Counted from the first letter of the stretch, positions 34,690 through 46,563 are shown. The stretch is DNA of 64,000 bases from Campylobacter sp. RM5004 (GCF_022369455.1 NZ_CP059599.1:338409-402408); one strand, 5' to 3'. The notes: generated from the sequence alone by a model not told the origin. Made by a program: numbers and translations.

Positions 34690-35808
34690 TTAATCTCTTT
34701 TATAAAGGCTTAATTGATTTTTTAGCTCTACTAATGTTTCATCTACTCTTCTGCTTGCAAATTCTTGAATTTTTTTAGCATCTTCTTGATTTGGTAGAAT
34801 TTCTAAACAATATCTATAAGCATTTTGATATACGATTAAAACAACAAGTTTAAATTTTAAATTAAATTCAACTGCTTCATTTGAATATGGCATATGTAAG
34901 TGTATATAAGATGATAAAATATCTCCACTCTTAAATCCTACATCTTCATTAGATACAACACCAATTCCGCCTTCTGAAATATCAAATAGTTTTCCATTTG
35001 CCACTCTTCCATCTTCGTGAGTTAGAGCAATTTTTGTAAATTCATTAGGATGAACCCTAGGATATGCTCTTTTTAAAGCATGCATATATGGTTGGCTTTC
35101 AAAATTGTTTAGAGTTACTGTGCAATTTACTATATTTACTGATAGTATGTTTGCTTTTATATTTTTTTGTAAATATTGATTTTGAATAATATAAGCACAA
35201 TCTTCTTCTTTCATTGCTAGTATTTGCATTAAATCAACTTTTACTACTATACTAGCATCTTCAACTTGTAGTATTTCTCCATAAGTTCTCACAGGAACAC
35301 CATTGTAAAGATTTAAAAACTCTAGTTTTTCTCCTACCGAAATCATCTTTTTAAATGTATCTATGAAGTTTTCATGGATAAAAAATCCACCTGAGCTACT
35401 AGCTGAAAATACATTAATAGAGCTTTGTGCAGTTGATGAATCATGGCAAATTGTGCAAAAAATAGAACCATATCTTTCTAATGCAAAAGCTAAATTTGTA
35501 ACTAATTTATGATTTAAATTATTGCTTAACACATGCTTTGAGTAATCAATATAAGTTTTTAGTAAGAATTCAAAAAAACAAGCCTTGTTAAAATCTTTAG
35601 TTTTAGCAATTTCTTTACCTCTTTCAGTATCAAAATCTTTTGTTAAAAGCATTGAGAAAAGCTCTTCATAGGCTTCTTCACATTCTTTTGATAAAAATTT
35701 GCCTTCGCTTCTATAATGCGTCTGAATATTATTTATAAATTTATGTGTGTATTTTTCAAAATAACTAATACTAGAATTAACTAGTTCATTTCTACCTTCA
35801 AAACCCAT
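34690..35808 (-). CDS. PilZ-domain protein, probable c-di-GMP receptor
   Basis: 372 residues, soluble. The C-terminal PilZ domain (about 245-355) has the c-di-GMP-binding pair RAYPR (RxxxR) and DISEGGIG (DxSxxG). The first 240 residues contain a helical region and a YcgR-N-like beta segment (GVPVRTYGEILQVED). The binding residues are present, so it probably responds to c-di-GMP, perhaps from the cyclase at 24664. Target unknown: motility and envelope functions are the family norm. It is followed by plsY at 2 bp. Confidence 0.85.
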   Translation of the reverse strand: MGFEGRNELVNSSISYFEKYTHKFINNIQTHYRSEGKFLSKECEEAYEELFSMLLTKDFDTERGKEIAKTKDFNKACFFEFLLKTYIDYSKHVLSNNLNHKLVTNLAFALERYGSIFCTICHDSSTAQSSINVFSASSSGGFFIHENFIDTFKKMISVGEKLEFLNLYNGVPVRTYGEILQVEDASIVVKVDLMQILAMKEEDCAYIIQNQYLQKNIKANILSVNIVNCTVTLNNFESQPYMHALKRAYPRVHPNEFTKIALTHEDGRVANGKLFDISEGGIGVVSNEDVGFKSGDILSSYIHLHMPYSNEAVEFNLKFKLVVLIVYQNAYRYCLEILPNQEDAKKIQEFASRRVDETLVELKNQLSLYKRD

Positions 35809-35920
35809 AACTAATTTCCTTTTTAATTAAAAATTCCTATAAGTGTAGCAAAAAAAATAAAATTTTAAATAAAAATTAATGATTTTTTGATAGTATTCGC
35901 TTTTTACAACTCATTTAAGC

Positions 35921-35929
35921 TTATAAATC
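35921..35929 (+). promoter_or_regulatory. Possible -10 element for rplU
   Basis: TTATAAATC follows T-rich sequence about 55 bases before the rplU ATG. It would drive rplU-rpmA-obgE. Confidence 0.35.
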
Positions 35930-35981
35930 TTTAAAATTTTAAAGTGCTTAATGGGACTTACTAAATCAAAAAGGATGAAAT

Positions 35982-36290
35982 ATGTATGCTATTTTTAAAC
36001 ATAGCGGTAAGCAGTATAAAGTAAGTGTTGGCGACGAGTTAAAGTTAGATCGCTTTGAAGCAGAAAAAAAGTCTATCGTAGAAGTTACAGAAGTTTTAGC
36101 TATTAACGATAAAGAATTAAAAATAGGCACACCTTTTGTTAGTGGAGCTAAAGTTGTTCTTGAAGTTATTAACGAAGGTAAAGATAAAAAAGTTGTAATT
36201 TTTAAGAAAAGAAGAAGAAAAGATTCTAAACTAAAAAGAGGTTTTAGAAGACAATTTACTCGTGTAGTAGTAAAAGAAATTAAAGCGTAA
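35982..36290 (+). CDS. rplU: 50S ribosomal protein L21
   Basis: 102 residues. [39 protein letters not shown] and the terminal VKEIKA are standard L21, which binds 23S rRNA near L20. AAAGGATG precedes the ATG. L27 follows after 11 bp, the universal rplU-rpmA order. Confidence 0.98.
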   Translation: MYAIFKHSGKQYKVSVGDELKLDRFEAEKKSIVEVTEVLAINDKELKIGTPFVSGAKVVLEVINEGKDKKVVIFKKRRRKDSKLKRGFRRQFTRVVVKEIKA

Positions 36291-36301
36291 GGAGAAATAC
36301 A

Positions 36302-36559
36302 ATGGCACACAAGAAAGGTCAAGGTTCAACTCAAAATAATAGAGACTCGATAGGTAGACGTCTAGGTGTTAAGAAATTTGGTGGCGAGTTCGTAAGAGCT
36401 GGTAATATTATTATTCGCCAAAGAGGAACTGCAACACACGCAGGAGCAAATGTTGGAATGGGAAGAGACCATACAATTTTTGCTTTAGTTGATGGTTTTG
36501 TTAAATTTGAAAGAAAAGACAAAAACCGCAAAAAAGTATCTGTATATCCTGCAGTTTAA
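36302..36559 (+). CDS. rpmA: 50S ribosomal protein L27
   Basis: 85 residues. [33 protein letters not shown] and [20 protein letters not shown] are typical. The short N-terminus begins directly with AHKKG, so no N-terminal peptide needs removal as in Firmicutes. It reaches the peptidyl transferase centre. RBS AAGGAGAA. Confidence 0.98.
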   Translation: MAHKKGQGSTQNNRDSIGRRLGVKKFGGEFVRAGNIIIRQRGTATHAGANVGMGRDHTIFALVDGFVKFERKDKNRKKVSVYPAV

Positions 36560-36583
36560 TTAATATAAAAGGAGCTTGGAATA

Positions 36584-37576
36584 ATGTTTGTTGATAGTAT
36601 AAAAATTAGGCTAAGCTCTGGAAACGGCGGAGCGGGTGCTAGCTCATTTCGCCGTGAAAAACATGTCCCGCTAGGTGGTCCTGATGGTGGAGATGGTGGC
36701 CGTGGTGGAGATGTTGTAATAATATGTGATAACAATCTTCATACTTTAGCTCATTTTAAAGGTAAAACTCATTTAAAAGCTGATAATGGCGATGGTGGTT
36801 TACCAAGAAATAAAAATGGTAAAAAAGGTGCTAATTTAGAAATTAAGGTTCCTATTGGAACTCAAATCATTAATTTAGAAAATAATGAAATATTGCATGA
36901 TTTTACTACTTTAGGAGAGCAAATTGTTTTACTAAAAGGTGGTCTTGGTGGTCTTGGAAATAGACATTTTAAGAGTGCAGTAAATCAAAGACCAACTTAT
37001 GCACAGCCTGGTAAAAAAGGTGAGAGTATAGAAGCAAGACTTGAATTAAAACTAATCGCTGATGTTGGCTTGGTAGGTTATCCAAATGTTGGTAAATCTA
37101 CTTTAATTAGCATTGTAAGTAATGCAAAGCCTGAGATAGCTGATTATGAATTTACTACCTTAACTCCAAAATTAGGAGTTGTTGATGTTAACGACTACTC
37201 ATTTGTAATGGCTGATATTCCTGGAATAATAGAAGGTGCTAGCGAAGGTAAAGGGCTTGGTTTTGAGTTTTTAAAACATATTTCAAGATCTAAGTGCTTA
37301 TTATTTATGCTAGATAGTTTTAAGCAAATGAGTGTTAAAGAACAATTTATTAACTTATATAAAGAATTAGAAACTTACGGATTAAATGATTTTAAATTTG
37401 CAGTTGCAATTACTAGATGTGATGTTGCAAAAGAGAATTTAGATCAGGAAATTGAACTTTTAAATGAATATTTAAAAAGATATGATAATTTAGTTTTTGT
37501 TACAAAAATATCTTCAGTTACAAATGATGGTATAAAAGAACTAAAATTATCTTTATCAAAAATGTTATTTGAATAA
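36584..37576 (+). CDS. obgE: Obg GTPase
   Basis: 330 residues. The glycine-rich OBG fold opens with [20 protein letters not shown] and [15 protein letters not shown]. The GTPase domain has [26 protein letters not shown] and the TRCD nucleotide-specificity motif. It acts in 50S assembly and stress control. It has no long C-terminal extension. The next gene is fmt at 24 bp; in C. jejuni proB lies between them. Confidence 0.97.
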   Translation: MFVDSIKIRLSSGNGGAGASSFRREKHVPLGGPDGGDGGRGGDVVIICDNNLHTLAHFKGKTHLKADNGDGGLPRNKNGKKGANLEIKVPIGTQIINLENNEILHDFTTLGEQIVLLKGGLGGLGNRHFKSAVNQRPTYAQPGKKGESIEARLELKLIADVGLVGYPNVGKSTLISIVSNAKPEIADYEFTTLTPKLGVVDVNDYSFVMADIPGIIEGASEGKGLGFEFLKHISRSKCLLFMLDSFKQMSVKEQFINLYKELETYGLNDFKFAVAITRCDVAKENLDQEIELLNEYLKRYDNLVFVTKISSVTNDGIKELKLSLSKMLFE

Positions 37577-37600
37577 CAAATCTTAACTTTTAGGTATATC

Positions 37601-38509
37601 ATGAAAAAAAATATTGTATTTATGGGAACGCCCGAATTTTCGGCATTTATTTTAGAAGAATTAGCAAAAATTCATAATATAAGTTTAGTTTTAACGCAAA
37701 CAGATAAAGAAGTTGGAAGAAAAAAAATATTAACTCCTAGTCCTGTAAAAGAAGTTGCTTTAAAACTAGGCTTAGAATTAATCCAACCTAAAACTTTAAA
37801 AAACAATGTAGAAGTTTTTGAACTAATTAAAAGTAAAAAACCTGATTTTATAATAGTTGCAGCTTATGGTAAGATACTACCTAAAGATATTTTAGATATA
37901 GCACCTTGTATTAATACACATGCTAGTTTATTGCCTTATTATAGGGGAGCTTCTCCAATTCAAAGTGCGATTTTAAATGCAGATGAAATAAGCGGAGTAA
38001 CTCTTATGAATATGGATGTAGGGCTTGATACAGGTGATATTTTGTATCAGCAAGAATTAAATATCAAAGATTTAACTTCACCTATTGTGTTTGATAAAAT
38101 GTCAAAATTATCAGCAAAAATGTTGCTTGAATTACTTGAAAATCCAAGTAATTTTAAAGCTATTAAACAAGATGATAGCTTAGCAACTCATACAAAAATT
38201 ATCAAAAAACAAGATGGGCTTATTGAATTAAAGGATGCAAAAGAAATTTATCAAAAATTTTTAGCATTTTATGATTGGCCTAATGTGTTTTTAGAAAATG
38301 GTTTAAAATTTAATGAGTTGATTTTAAATGAATACGAAAGCTTTAATGATGAAGGTGTTATTAAAGAAATAGGTAAAAATTATTTTATTTTAACTTGCAA
38401 AAAAGGTTCATTAAAGATATTAAAGCTACAAGAAGCTGGCAAAAAATCCCTAGATGCAAATGTATATTTAAATGGTAAAAGATTAAAAGAAGGGGATAAA
38501 CTTGTTTAA
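37601..38509 (+). CDS. fmt: Methionyl-tRNA formyltransferase
   Basis: 302 residues. IVFMGTPEFSAFILEEL, PTPVK-like TPSPVKEVAL, and the catalytic block INTHASLLPYYRGASPIQ with DVGLDTGDIL are diagnostic. It formylates initiator Met-tRNA. Its stop overlaps birA by 8 bp. Confidence 0.97.
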   Translation: MKKNIVFMGTPEFSAFILEELAKIHNISLVLTQTDKEVGRKKILTPSPVKEVALKLGLELIQPKTLKNNVEVFELIKSKKPDFIIVAAYGKILPKDILDIAPCINTHASLLPYYRGASPIQSAILNADEISGVTLMNMDVGLDTGDILYQQELNIKDLTSPIVFDKMSKLSAKMLLELLENPSNFKAIKQDDSLATHTKIIKKQDGLIELKDAKEIYQKFLAFYDWPNVFLENGLKFNELILNEYESFNDEGVIKEIGKNYFILTCKKGSLKILKLQEAGKKSLDANVYLNGKRLKEGDKLV

Positions 38510-39239
38510 GTTTGCCCTAGCTAAGACAATAAGCTCAACTCAAACTGAGCTTATAGCGGCAATTAAAAAAGGTTTTAATGAAAAATCTTTTGCTATTGCA
38601 GCTCTTATGCAAACAAATGGAATTGGCTCTTGTAATAGGGTTTGGAATAGTGAAGGTGGTTTTGTAATTCCGAATTCAAATTCTAGTGTAAAAAATGATG
38701 ATTTTTCTAACGTAGATTTTATTTTTTATGATGATTATTCTAAATTTAATTTAGATATTAAAAATAATTTATATATTTCTTTTTATTCCGATAATATTCC
38801 TAGTGATTTACCTATTCAATCTGCTAGCATATATTATTCAATGATTATGAAATTAGTTTTACAAGAAAATAATTCTAAAGTTTTTATTAAATGGCCTAAT
38901 GATTTTTATATAGCCAATAAAAAAATAGGTGGTTTAATAACTTCAAAAGTAAAAGATAAATTAGTATGTGGTTTAGGTTTAAACATTACTAATGCACCAA
39001 ATGAAGCGATAGTTTTGGATATCAATATAAGTTATTCAAACTTGCTTAAAGCTTTTTTTGATAAAATTAGTTATGGTTATTCTTGGAAAGAAATTTTTGA
39101 GTATTATAAAAGAGATTTTGAGTTAAGTAGAGCTTTTTATTTTAAAAGTGATGAAGGTGTTCATTCTTTAGAAGATGCGAAATTATATGAAGACGGCTCA
39201 ATTTTAGTAGATAATAAAAGGATATATAGTTTAAGATGA
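38502..39239 (+). CDS. birA: Biotin-protein ligase (BirA, catalytic type without repressor domain)
   Basis: 245 residues from a TTG preceded by AAGGGG. There is no N-terminal HTH, so it is a group I ligase that biotinylates acetyl-CoA carboxylase BCCP without acting as a repressor. Biotinyl-AMP-forming landmarks are [45 protein letters not shown] and GLGLNI. A loop right after EGGF contains IPNSNS, encoded by a repeat copy (38666-38683). It overlaps parA by 4 bp. Confidence 0.9.
   Translation: MFKFALAKTISSTQTELIAAIKKGFNEKSFAIAALMQTNGIGSCNRVWNSEGGFVIPNSNSSVKNDDFSNVDFIFYDDYSKFNLDIKNNLYISFYSDNIPSDLPIQSASIYYSMIMKLVLQENNSKVFIKWPNDFYIANKKIGGLITSKVKDKLVCGLGLNITNAPNEAIVLDINISYSNLLKAFFDKISYGYSWKEIFEYYKRDFELSRAFYFKSDEGVHSLEDAKLYEDGSILVDNKRIYSLR
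38666..38683 (-). repeat. Dispersed 18-bp repeat inside birA
   Basis: Minus strand reads GAATTTGAATTCGGAATT. In the birA frame it encodes IPNSNS, the same peptide as the atpG copy, and contains a GAATTC site. Confidence 0.8.
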
Positions 39240-39997
39240 GTGAGATTATAACGATTGCTAACCAAAAGGGTGGCGTAGGAAAAACAACAACAGCAGTAAA
39301 TCTAGCAGCATCTTTAGCAGTTGCGGAAAAAAGTGTATTACTTATAGATATGGATCCGCAAGGGAATGCTACAACAGGATGTGGATGTAAAAAGAGCGAT
39401 TTTAATATTTATCATGTTTTAAGTGGTAAAAAAACTCTTGATGAAATTATTTTAAAGACTAGTTTGCCAAAACTTGATTTAGCTCCATCAAATATTGTTT
39501 TAACAAGTTTTGAACAAGAACTTGGCTCTAATCAAAGCAAACAGATTTTATCAAAAGCTTTAGCTAGTGTTGTAGATAAATATGACTATGTTATTATTGA
39601 TTCTCCTCCATCATTAGGAAATATTACTATTAATGCGCTTGTAGCAAGCACAGATGTTATAATTCCTATTCAATGTGAATATTTAGCTTTAGAAGGTTTG
39701 GTATTGATTTTAAGAACTATACAAACAATCAAAAAAACATTCAATTCAAAGCTAAAAATTAGAGGAATTTTACCTACTATGTATAGTCCGCAAAACAATT
39801 TATCTAAAGAAATTGTAACGGAATTAAAAAAGCATTTTAGTGAGAAATTATTTAAAAAAGATGGTGAAATTGTAATTATTCCTAGGAATGTAAAACTAGC
39901 AGAAAGTCCTAGTTTTGGAAAGCCTATAATTTTATATGATATAAAATCACCAGGCTGTGTGGCTTATCAAAGCTTAGCAACTTCTTTAATAGGATAA
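39236..39997 (+). CDS. parA: Chromosome partitioning ATPase ParA (Soj)
   Basis: 253 residues. Deviant Walker A KGGVGKTT (11-18), [10 protein letters not shown] and [10 protein letters not shown] are intact. It binds DNA nonspecifically and pulls ParB-parS complexes. The parAB pair sits between birA and the ATP synthase genes, as in C. jejuni, rather than beside an obvious origin. Confidence 0.97.
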   Translation: MSEIITIANQKGGVGKTTTAVNLAASLAVAEKSVLLIDMDPQGNATTGCGCKKSDFNIYHVLSGKKTLDEIILKTSLPKLDLAPSNIVLTSFEQELGSNQSKQILSKALASVVDKYDYVIIDSPPSLGNITINALVASTDVIIPIQCEYLALEGLVLILRTIQTIKKTFNSKLKIRGILPTMYSPQNNLSKEIVTELKKHFSEKLFKKDGEIVIIPRNVKLAESPSFGKPIILYDIKSPGCVAYQSLATSLIG

Positions 39998-40001
39998 AAA
40001 A

Positions 40002-40883
40002 ATGGCAAAAAAATCTTTAGGTGCAGATTTTAGTAGTATTTTAGATGATATTTCGCTTGCTTACGATGATGAGATGAGCGGAGTATTTCATAGTGAGTTA
40101 GATTCAATAAAAGAAATTGATATAGACGAAATTACTCCAAATCCATATCAACCAAGAAAAAATTTTAACGAAGATAGCATAAACGAGCTTGCAATTTCTA
40201 TTAAAAATCATGGTTTATTACAGCCTATTGTTGTAATTGATGCAGATGAGTTGTGCGAAAAAGCAAAAGAAAATGGAGAAGTTTTAGAAAAAACTACTAA
40301 ATATTTTTTAATAGCAGGAGAAAGAAGATTAAGAGCTTTTAAAACTCTTAAAGAAACAAAGATAAGAGCTATTATTGCAAATATTGATTCAGGCAAAACA
40401 AGAGAATTAGCTTTGCTAGAAAACATACAAAGAGAAGATTTAAATCCTATTGAATTAGCTTTAGCTTATAAAGAATTAATGAGAGTAAGAAATATAACTC
40501 AAGAAGAACTAGCTCAAAGCATACAAAAAAGTAGAGCAAATATTGCAAACACTTTAAGACTTTTAACTCTTAGTGAAGATACACAAAAATTAATTATTGA
40601 AGGTAAATTAAGTGCAGGCCATGCAAAAGTTATTGCAGGACAAAAAGAAGATGAAAAAATTTTAGTAAATACTGTAATAGGTCAAAAGCTTAATGTAAGA
40701 GATTGTGAAAAATTAGCAAATAAATTAAAAGGCAAAAGTTTAAATCATTTACTAGATGAACAATTATTAAATAAATTAAAAGAATTTGAAATAGACTTTA
40801 AACTACAAAATGGTAAGCTTATATTAAATTTAAGTCAAGAAAAGACCAAAAATTTTATTGAAAAAGCTATAAAAAACTTATAA
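40002..40883 (+). CDS. parB: Chromosome partitioning protein ParB (Spo0J)
   Basis: 293 residues. The CTP-binding part has ITPNPYQPRKNF, GLLQPIVV, AGERRLRAFK and ALLENIQREDLNPIE, followed by the HTH ITQEELAQSIQKSRANIANTLRLL and LSAGHAKVIAG. ParB loads at parS and spreads. I see no canonical parS in the window. It is 4 bp after parA. Confidence 0.96.
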   Translation: MAKKSLGADFSSILDDISLAYDDEMSGVFHSELDSIKEIDIDEITPNPYQPRKNFNEDSINELAISIKNHGLLQPIVVIDADELCEKAKENGEVLEKTTKYFLIAGERRLRAFKTLKETKIRAIIANIDSGKTRELALLENIQREDLNPIELALAYKELMRVRNITQEELAQSIQKSRANIANTLRLLTLSEDTQKLIIEGKLSAGHAKVIAGQKEDEKILVNTVIGQKLNVRDCEKLANKLKGKSLNHLLDEQLLNKLKEFEIDFKLQNGKLILNLSQEKTKNFIEKAIKNL

Positions 40884-40910
40884 TTTAAATATTGTTTGAT
40901 TTTTTTATGT

Positions 40911-40940
40911 TAATATAAACTTTTATCAAAATAAGGAGAA
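40911..40940 (+). promoter_or_regulatory. Possible promoter and RBS for the atp genes
   Basis: TAATATAAA at 40911 follows a T-rich tract, and AAGGAG precedes the first atp gene. It could give the operon its own promoter after parB. Confidence 0.35.
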
Positions 40941-40943
40941 TGT

Positions 40944-41369
40944 ATGTTTGATGACTTAGATCTTAAAATGATGTTATTAACAGCTACTTTGTTTATAATA
41001 TTGTTTTGGATTTTAGATTCAATCTTATATAAACCATTACTCACTTTTATGAAAAATAGAGATGATGGAATAAGAGAAGATGAAGCAAAAATCCAGCAAA
41101 ATAACACAGATGCTAGTAATAATGAAACATTAATTGCTAAGATTTATGCTGATGCAAGAGCTAAAGCTCAAGCCATCAAAAGCGAGCAGGTTGCTATAGC
41201 TAAAGAAAAAGCTTCTAAAGCTATAGAAGAAAAAAAGGTTAGTTTTGATTTAGAATATCAAAAATTTTTAAGCGAACTTGAAGTTAAAAAAACTCAATTT
41301 AAAAATGAATTAAGAGCTGATTTAACTCAATATGAAAATGCTTTAAAAACTAGCATTGAGAAAATTTAA
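40944..41369 (+). CDS. atpF': F-type ATP synthase subunit b' (second stalk)
   Basis: 141 residues. One N-terminal helix (LTATLFIILFWILDSILYKPL) is followed by a long charged helix. It pairs with the b subunit encoded next to make a heterodimeric peripheral stalk, as in other Campylobacterota. It lacks a signal peptide, unlike its partner. A 9-bp gap separates it from atpF. Confidence 0.9.
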   Translation: MFDDLDLKMMLLTATLFIILFWILDSILYKPLLTFMKNRDDGIREDEAKIQQNNTDASNNETLIAKIYADARAKAQAIKSEQVAIAKEKASKAIEEKKVSFDLEYQKFLSELEVKKTQFKNELRADLTQYENALKTSIEKI

Positions 41370-41378
41370 GGTTGTTTT

Positions 41379-41867
41379 ATGAATAGATTGATTTTTATTT
41401 TATTACCAACTTTTTTATTAGCTAGTGAGAGTGATATTTTTCCTAGAACAATAAACTTTATAATATTTGTAGTAATTATGTATTTTTTACTTGCAAAACA
41501 TGTAAAAAAAATATATAACGATAGAATTGACAACATTAAAAATAGACTAGTTAGTATAGAAAAAAGTTTAGATGAAGCTAAGAAAAATAAAGAAGATGCT
41601 ATTAAAAGAATTGAAATAGCAAATAATGAAGCAGATAAATTAATAGTATTAGCTAAAGAGCAAGCTGTTAAATTAAGTGAAAATATTTTAAAAGATGCAG
41701 AAAATGAGATTGAAAATATGAAAAAATCTTATGAAGAGCAAAAAATATTTGAAGAGAAAAAAGCTAAAGCTGAAGTTGTAAATGAGCTTTTAGATGAGCT
41801 TTTAAACTCTAATATTAATTTAAAACAAAATGATTTATTAGATATTGTTTCAAGGAAAGTTAGCTAA
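41379..41867 (+). CDS. atpF: F-type ATP synthase subunit b
   Basis: 162 residues. An N-terminal hydrophobic peptide (MNRLIFILLPTFLLA) precedes the membrane helix (FIIFVVIMYFLLAK) and a long charged helix, which forms the peripheral stalk. The extra N-terminal hydrophobic segment looks like a cleaved signal sequence. The stop overlaps atpH by one base. Confidence 0.92.
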   Translation: MNRLIFILLPTFLLASESDIFPRTINFIIFVVIMYFLLAKHVKKIYNDRIDNIKNRLVSIEKSLDEAKKNKEDAIKRIEIANNEADKLIVLAKEQAVKLSENILKDAENEIENMKKSYEEQKIFEEKKAKAEVVNELLDELLNSNINLKQNDLLDIVSRKVS

Positions 41868-42373
41868 TGGAAAAGTATGTAGATATTATAATGCAAAGAA
41901 ATGATAGAGAAGATTTCGTAAAAGCACTTGAGATTTTAGCTAAAGCTTTTGAAGACAAAAATACATTAGTAATTATTAATGCAGTAGGTATTAGCTTGGA
42001 TAAAAAAGTTGAATTTTTAGCTAGTATTTGCAATACTAATAAAAAAGAAATAATTAATTTGTTAAAAGTATTAGGTATCAATTCAAAATTAGATAAAATT
42101 CCTAGTCTTTATAGTAGATTAGTTAAAAAAATAGCTTTAGAAAACAATATTTATTATGCTGATATATATTCTAAAGATAAAATGAGCGATAGTGATATTT
42201 CAAAACATGAAAAAGAATTATCAAATTATTTCAAAAAAGATATTAAATTAAGAAATATTATTCATGATAAAAATGAAATCAAAATTTATATTGAAGATTT
42301 AGGTTATGAAATAATAGTTTCTGAATTGTCTTTAAAAGAAAAAATCAAACAACATATAATGAAAGCAATTTAA
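41867..42373 (+). CDS. atpH: F-type ATP synthase subunit delta
   Basis: 168 residues. Weakly conserved as usual, but the all-helical N-domain and the C-terminal segment (IRN-like [20 protein letters not shown]) fit the OSCP/delta family. It joins the stalk to F1. It lies between atpF and atpA, which supports the call. Confidence 0.9.
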   Translation: MEKYVDIIMQRNDREDFVKALEILAKAFEDKNTLVIINAVGISLDKKVEFLASICNTNKKEIINLLKVLGINSKLDKIPSLYSRLVKKIALENNIYYADIYSKDKMSDSDISKHEKELSNYFKKDIKLRNIIHDKNEIKIYIEDLGYEIIVSELSLKEKIKQHIMKAI

Positions 42374-42384
42374 GAGGAGTAACA

Positions 42385-43890
42385 GTGAGTTTTAACGCAA
42401 ATGAAATTAGCTCAATTATTAAAGAAAGAATTGAGAATTTTAATTTAAATTTAGAAATTGAAGAAACTGGTAAAGTTATTTCAATAGCTGATGGTGTTGC
42501 TAATGTTTTTGGATTAAAAAATGTTATGGCAGGAGAAATGGTAGAATTTGAAAACGGCGAAAAAGGTATGGCATTAAACCTTGAAGAAAGTAGTGTTGGT
42601 GTCGTTGTTTTAGGAAGTTTTTCAAATATTAAAGAAGGAAGCTCTGTTAAGAGATTAAAGCAATTATTAAAAGTTCCTGTTGGAGAAGAATTAATAGGTC
42701 GTGTTGTTAATGCTTTAGGTGAGCCAATTGATGCAAAAGGTCCTATTAATACTACAAAATCAGCTTTTGTTGAAGAAAAAGCTAAAGGTATTATGGCAAG
42801 AAAAAGCGTTCATGAGCCATTACAAACAGGTATTAAAGCAATCGATGCTCTTGTTCCAATTGGTCGTGGTCAAAGAGAATTAATTATCGGAGATAGACAA
42901 ACAGGAAAAACAACAGTAGCAGTAGATACAATAATCAATCAAAAAGGTCAAAATGTTGTATGTATTTATGTTGCAATCGGACAAAAACAAAGCACAGTTG
43001 CTCAAGTTGTTAAAAAATTAGAAGAGCACGGAGCAATGGAATATACCATAGTAGTAAGTGCAACAGCAAGTGATTCAGCTGCACTTCAATATCTTGCACC
43101 ATATACTGGTGTTACTATGGGTGAATATTTTAGAGATAATAGTAAGCATGCTTTAATTGTATATGATGATTTAAGTAAGCACGCAGTAGCTTATCGTGAA
43201 ATGAGCTTGATTTTACGCAGACCTCCAGGACGTGAGGCATATCCGGGCGATGTATTCTACTTACACTCAAGATTGTTAGAAAGAGCTTCAAAATTAAGTG
43301 ATGCTTTAGGTGCAGGTTCTCTAACGGCTTTACCTATTATTGAAACTCAAGCAGGCGACGTTTCAGCTTATATTCCAACAAACGTTATTTCAATTACAGA
43401 TGGACAAATTTTCTTAGAAACAGATTTATTTAACTCAGGTATTCGTCCAGCTATTAACGTAGGTTTATCAGTATCAAGGGTTGGTGGTTCAGCTCAGATT
43501 AAAGCTACTAAGCAAGTTTCAGGAACACTAAGACTAGACCTTGCACAATATCGTGAATTACAAGCGTTCGCACAATTTGCAAGTGATTTAGATGAGAGTT
43601 CAAGAAAACAATTAGAGCGTGGTCAAAGAATGGTTGAAGTATTAAAACAACCTCCATATAGCCCATTAGCTATTGAAAAACAAATTGTTTTAATTTATGC
43701 AGGAACAAGAGGATTTTTAGATGATGTTTCAGTAGATAAGATTAATAAATTTGAAAATGATTTATATGCTTATATCGAAACAAAATCTCCAGAAATTTTT
43801 GAACAAATTAGAACTAAAAAAGCTTTAGATAGTGATTTAGAAGATAAGATTAAAAATTTATTAAATGAGTTTAAAGCAGCACAAGCGTAG
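42385..43890 (+). CDS. atpA: F-type ATP synthase subunit alpha
   Basis: 501 residues from a GTG preceded by AGAGGAGTAA. Walker A GDRQTGKT sits at 169-176, exactly as in E. coli. [23 protein letters not shown]-type sequence and the SRVGGSAQ block are intact. It is a non-catalytic nucleotide-binding subunit of F1. Confidence 0.98.
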   Translation: MSFNANEISSIIKERIENFNLNLEIEETGKVISIADGVANVFGLKNVMAGEMVEFENGEKGMALNLEESSVGVVVLGSFSNIKEGSSVKRLKQLLKVPVGEELIGRVVNALGEPIDAKGPINTTKSAFVEEKAKGIMARKSVHEPLQTGIKAIDALVPIGRGQRELIIGDRQTGKTTVAVDTIINQKGQNVVCIYVAIGQKQSTVAQVVKKLEEHGAMEYTIVVSATASDSAALQYLAPYTGVTMGEYFRDNSKHALIVYDDLSKHAVAYREMSLILRRPPGREAYPGDVFYLHSRLLERASKLSDALGAGSLTALPIIETQAGDVSAYIPTNVISITDGQIFLETDLFNSGIRPAINVGLSVSRVGGSAQIKATKQVSGTLRLDLAQYRELQAFAQFASDLDESSRKQLERGQRMVEVLKQPPYSPLAIEKQIVLIYAGTRGFLDDVSVDKINKFENDLYAYIETKSPEIFEQIRTKKALDSDLEDKIKNLLNEFKAAQA

Positions 43891-43899
43891 GTTTTAATA

Positions 43900-44778
43900 A
43901 TGGCAAATTTAAAAGAGATAAAAAGAAAGATAAAAAGCGTTCATAACACACAAAAGACTACAAATGCTATGAAGCTTGTTTCAACTGCTAAATTAAAAAA
44001 AGCAGAAGAATTAGCAAAAAAGTCTAAGGTGTATGCTAATAAATTACAAGAAGTTATGCATGAGATTTCATACAAGCTTAATCAGTTTGATATGGCAAGA
44101 GATAGCAGATTTTTTGGTAAGCATGAAATAAAAGTTGTGGACGTTATTTTTATTACTTCGGATAAAGGTTTATGTGGTGGTTTTAATATAAAAACTTTAA
44201 AAGAAGTTAGTAAAATTATTAAAGAAAATAAAGAAAAAGGTATTAAAACTAGATTAAGAGCGATAGGAAAAGTAGGTATTGAGTTTTTTAATTTCCAAAA
44301 AATTGAAATTCTTGATAAATACACAGGTGTAAGCTCATCACCTGATTACGAAAAGGCAAGAGAAATTATAAACCTAGCAATAAATGATTTTGTTGCTTGC
44401 GAAACTGATAAGATAGTTTTAGTTCATAATGGTTATAAAAATATGATTTCTCAAGAATTATCAGTATGTAATTTATTGCCAGTAGAATCAGACAATTTTG
44501 AAATTCCGAATTCAAATTCTTTATTAGAAATTGAGCCGGAAGAAAAAGAAGTTTTAGAAGAACTACTAAAACGCTATATTGAGTATAGTATGTTTTATTC
44601 ATTAATTGATAGTCTAGCTGCAGAGCATAGTGCTAGAATGCAAGCAATGGATAATGCAACTAATAATGCTAAAGCAAGAGTAAAAGAACTTAATTTAGCA
44701 TACAATAAAGCAAGACAAGAAAGCATAACCACTGAATTAATTGAGATTATTAGTGGTGTTGAATCAATGAAAGAATAG
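43900..44778 (+). CDS. atpG: F-type ATP synthase subunit gamma
   Basis: 292 residues. [20 protein letters not shown] at the start, [10 protein letters not shown], and the C-terminal rotor helix ([20 protein letters not shown]) identify gamma, the rotating shaft of F1. A loop at about 203-208 contains IPNSNS, encoded by a repeat copy in the variable region before the C-terminal helix. Confidence 0.97.
   Translation: MANLKEIKRKIKSVHNTQKTTNAMKLVSTAKLKKAEELAKKSKVYANKLQEVMHEISYKLNQFDMARDSRFFGKHEIKVVDVIFITSDKGLCGGFNIKTLKEVSKIIKENKEKGIKTRLRAIGKVGIEFFNFQKIEILDKYTGVSSSPDYEKAREIINLAINDFVACETDKIVLVHNGYKNMISQELSVCNLLPVESDNFEIPNSNSLLEIEPEEKEVLEELLKRYIEYSMFYSLIDSLAAEHSARMQAMDNATNNAKARVKELNLAYNKARQESITTELIEIISGVESMKE
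44502..44519 (-). repeat. Dispersed 18-bp repeat inside atpG
   Basis: Minus strand reads GAATTTGAATTCGGAATT, identical to the birA copy, and also encodes IPNSNS. Confidence 0.8.
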
Positions 44779-44786
44779 GAGAATAG

Positions 44787-46184
<1,398 letters not shown>

Positions 46185-46185
46185 T

Positions 46186-46563
46186 ATGGATAAATTAACT
46201 TTAGAAATAGTTACTCCGCACGGAGAAATTTTTAATTCAGAAGTTAAGTCGGTTTTAGTTCCAGGAAGCGAAGGCGAGTTTGGTGTATTACCAAACCACG
46301 CTTCTATTATTTCTTTATTACAAGCTGGAGTAATTAGCGTTGAAAATTGTGATGGTTCAAAAGAATTAATTGCTATTGATTCAGGCCATGTAAAAGTTGA
46401 TGAAAATGGGGTTGTTATTTTAGCTCAAGGTGCTGTATATCTAGGCGGAAAAGAAAACTCTATTAGTAAGAAAAAACTAGAAGAAGCACAAGAATTATTA
46501 AAATCAGCTGGTGCTAATTCAGCTACTTTAGCAGCTACTTTAGGGAGATTGGATTCTAAATGA
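46186..46563 (+). CDS. atpC: F-type ATP synthase subunit epsilon
   Basis: 125 residues. LTLEIVTPHGEIFNSEVKSV and PGSEGEFGVLPNHASIISLL are typical of the N-terminal barrel, with a short helical C-terminal hairpin (KKLEEAQELLK). It is the inhibitory and rotor-linking subunit. One base separates it from atpD, and its stop overlaps tolQ by 4 bp. Confidence 0.96.
   Translation: MDKLTLEIVTPHGEIFNSEVKSVLVPGSEGEFGVLPNHASIISLLQAGVISVENCDGSKELIAIDSGHVKVDENGVVILAQGAVYLGGKENSISKKKLEEAQELLKSAGANSATLAATLGRLDSK

Noticed and set aside
39236-40883. parS sites or an origin near parAB
   Set aside because: No sequence close to TGTTTCACGTGAAACA and no DnaA-box cluster was seen. parAB in this group is not beside the origin.
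40782-42561. Further repeat copies in parB (40782) and atpA (42544)
   Set aside because: They match at most about 15 of 18 positions, and the atpA one is explained by the conserved peptide EFENGEKG.
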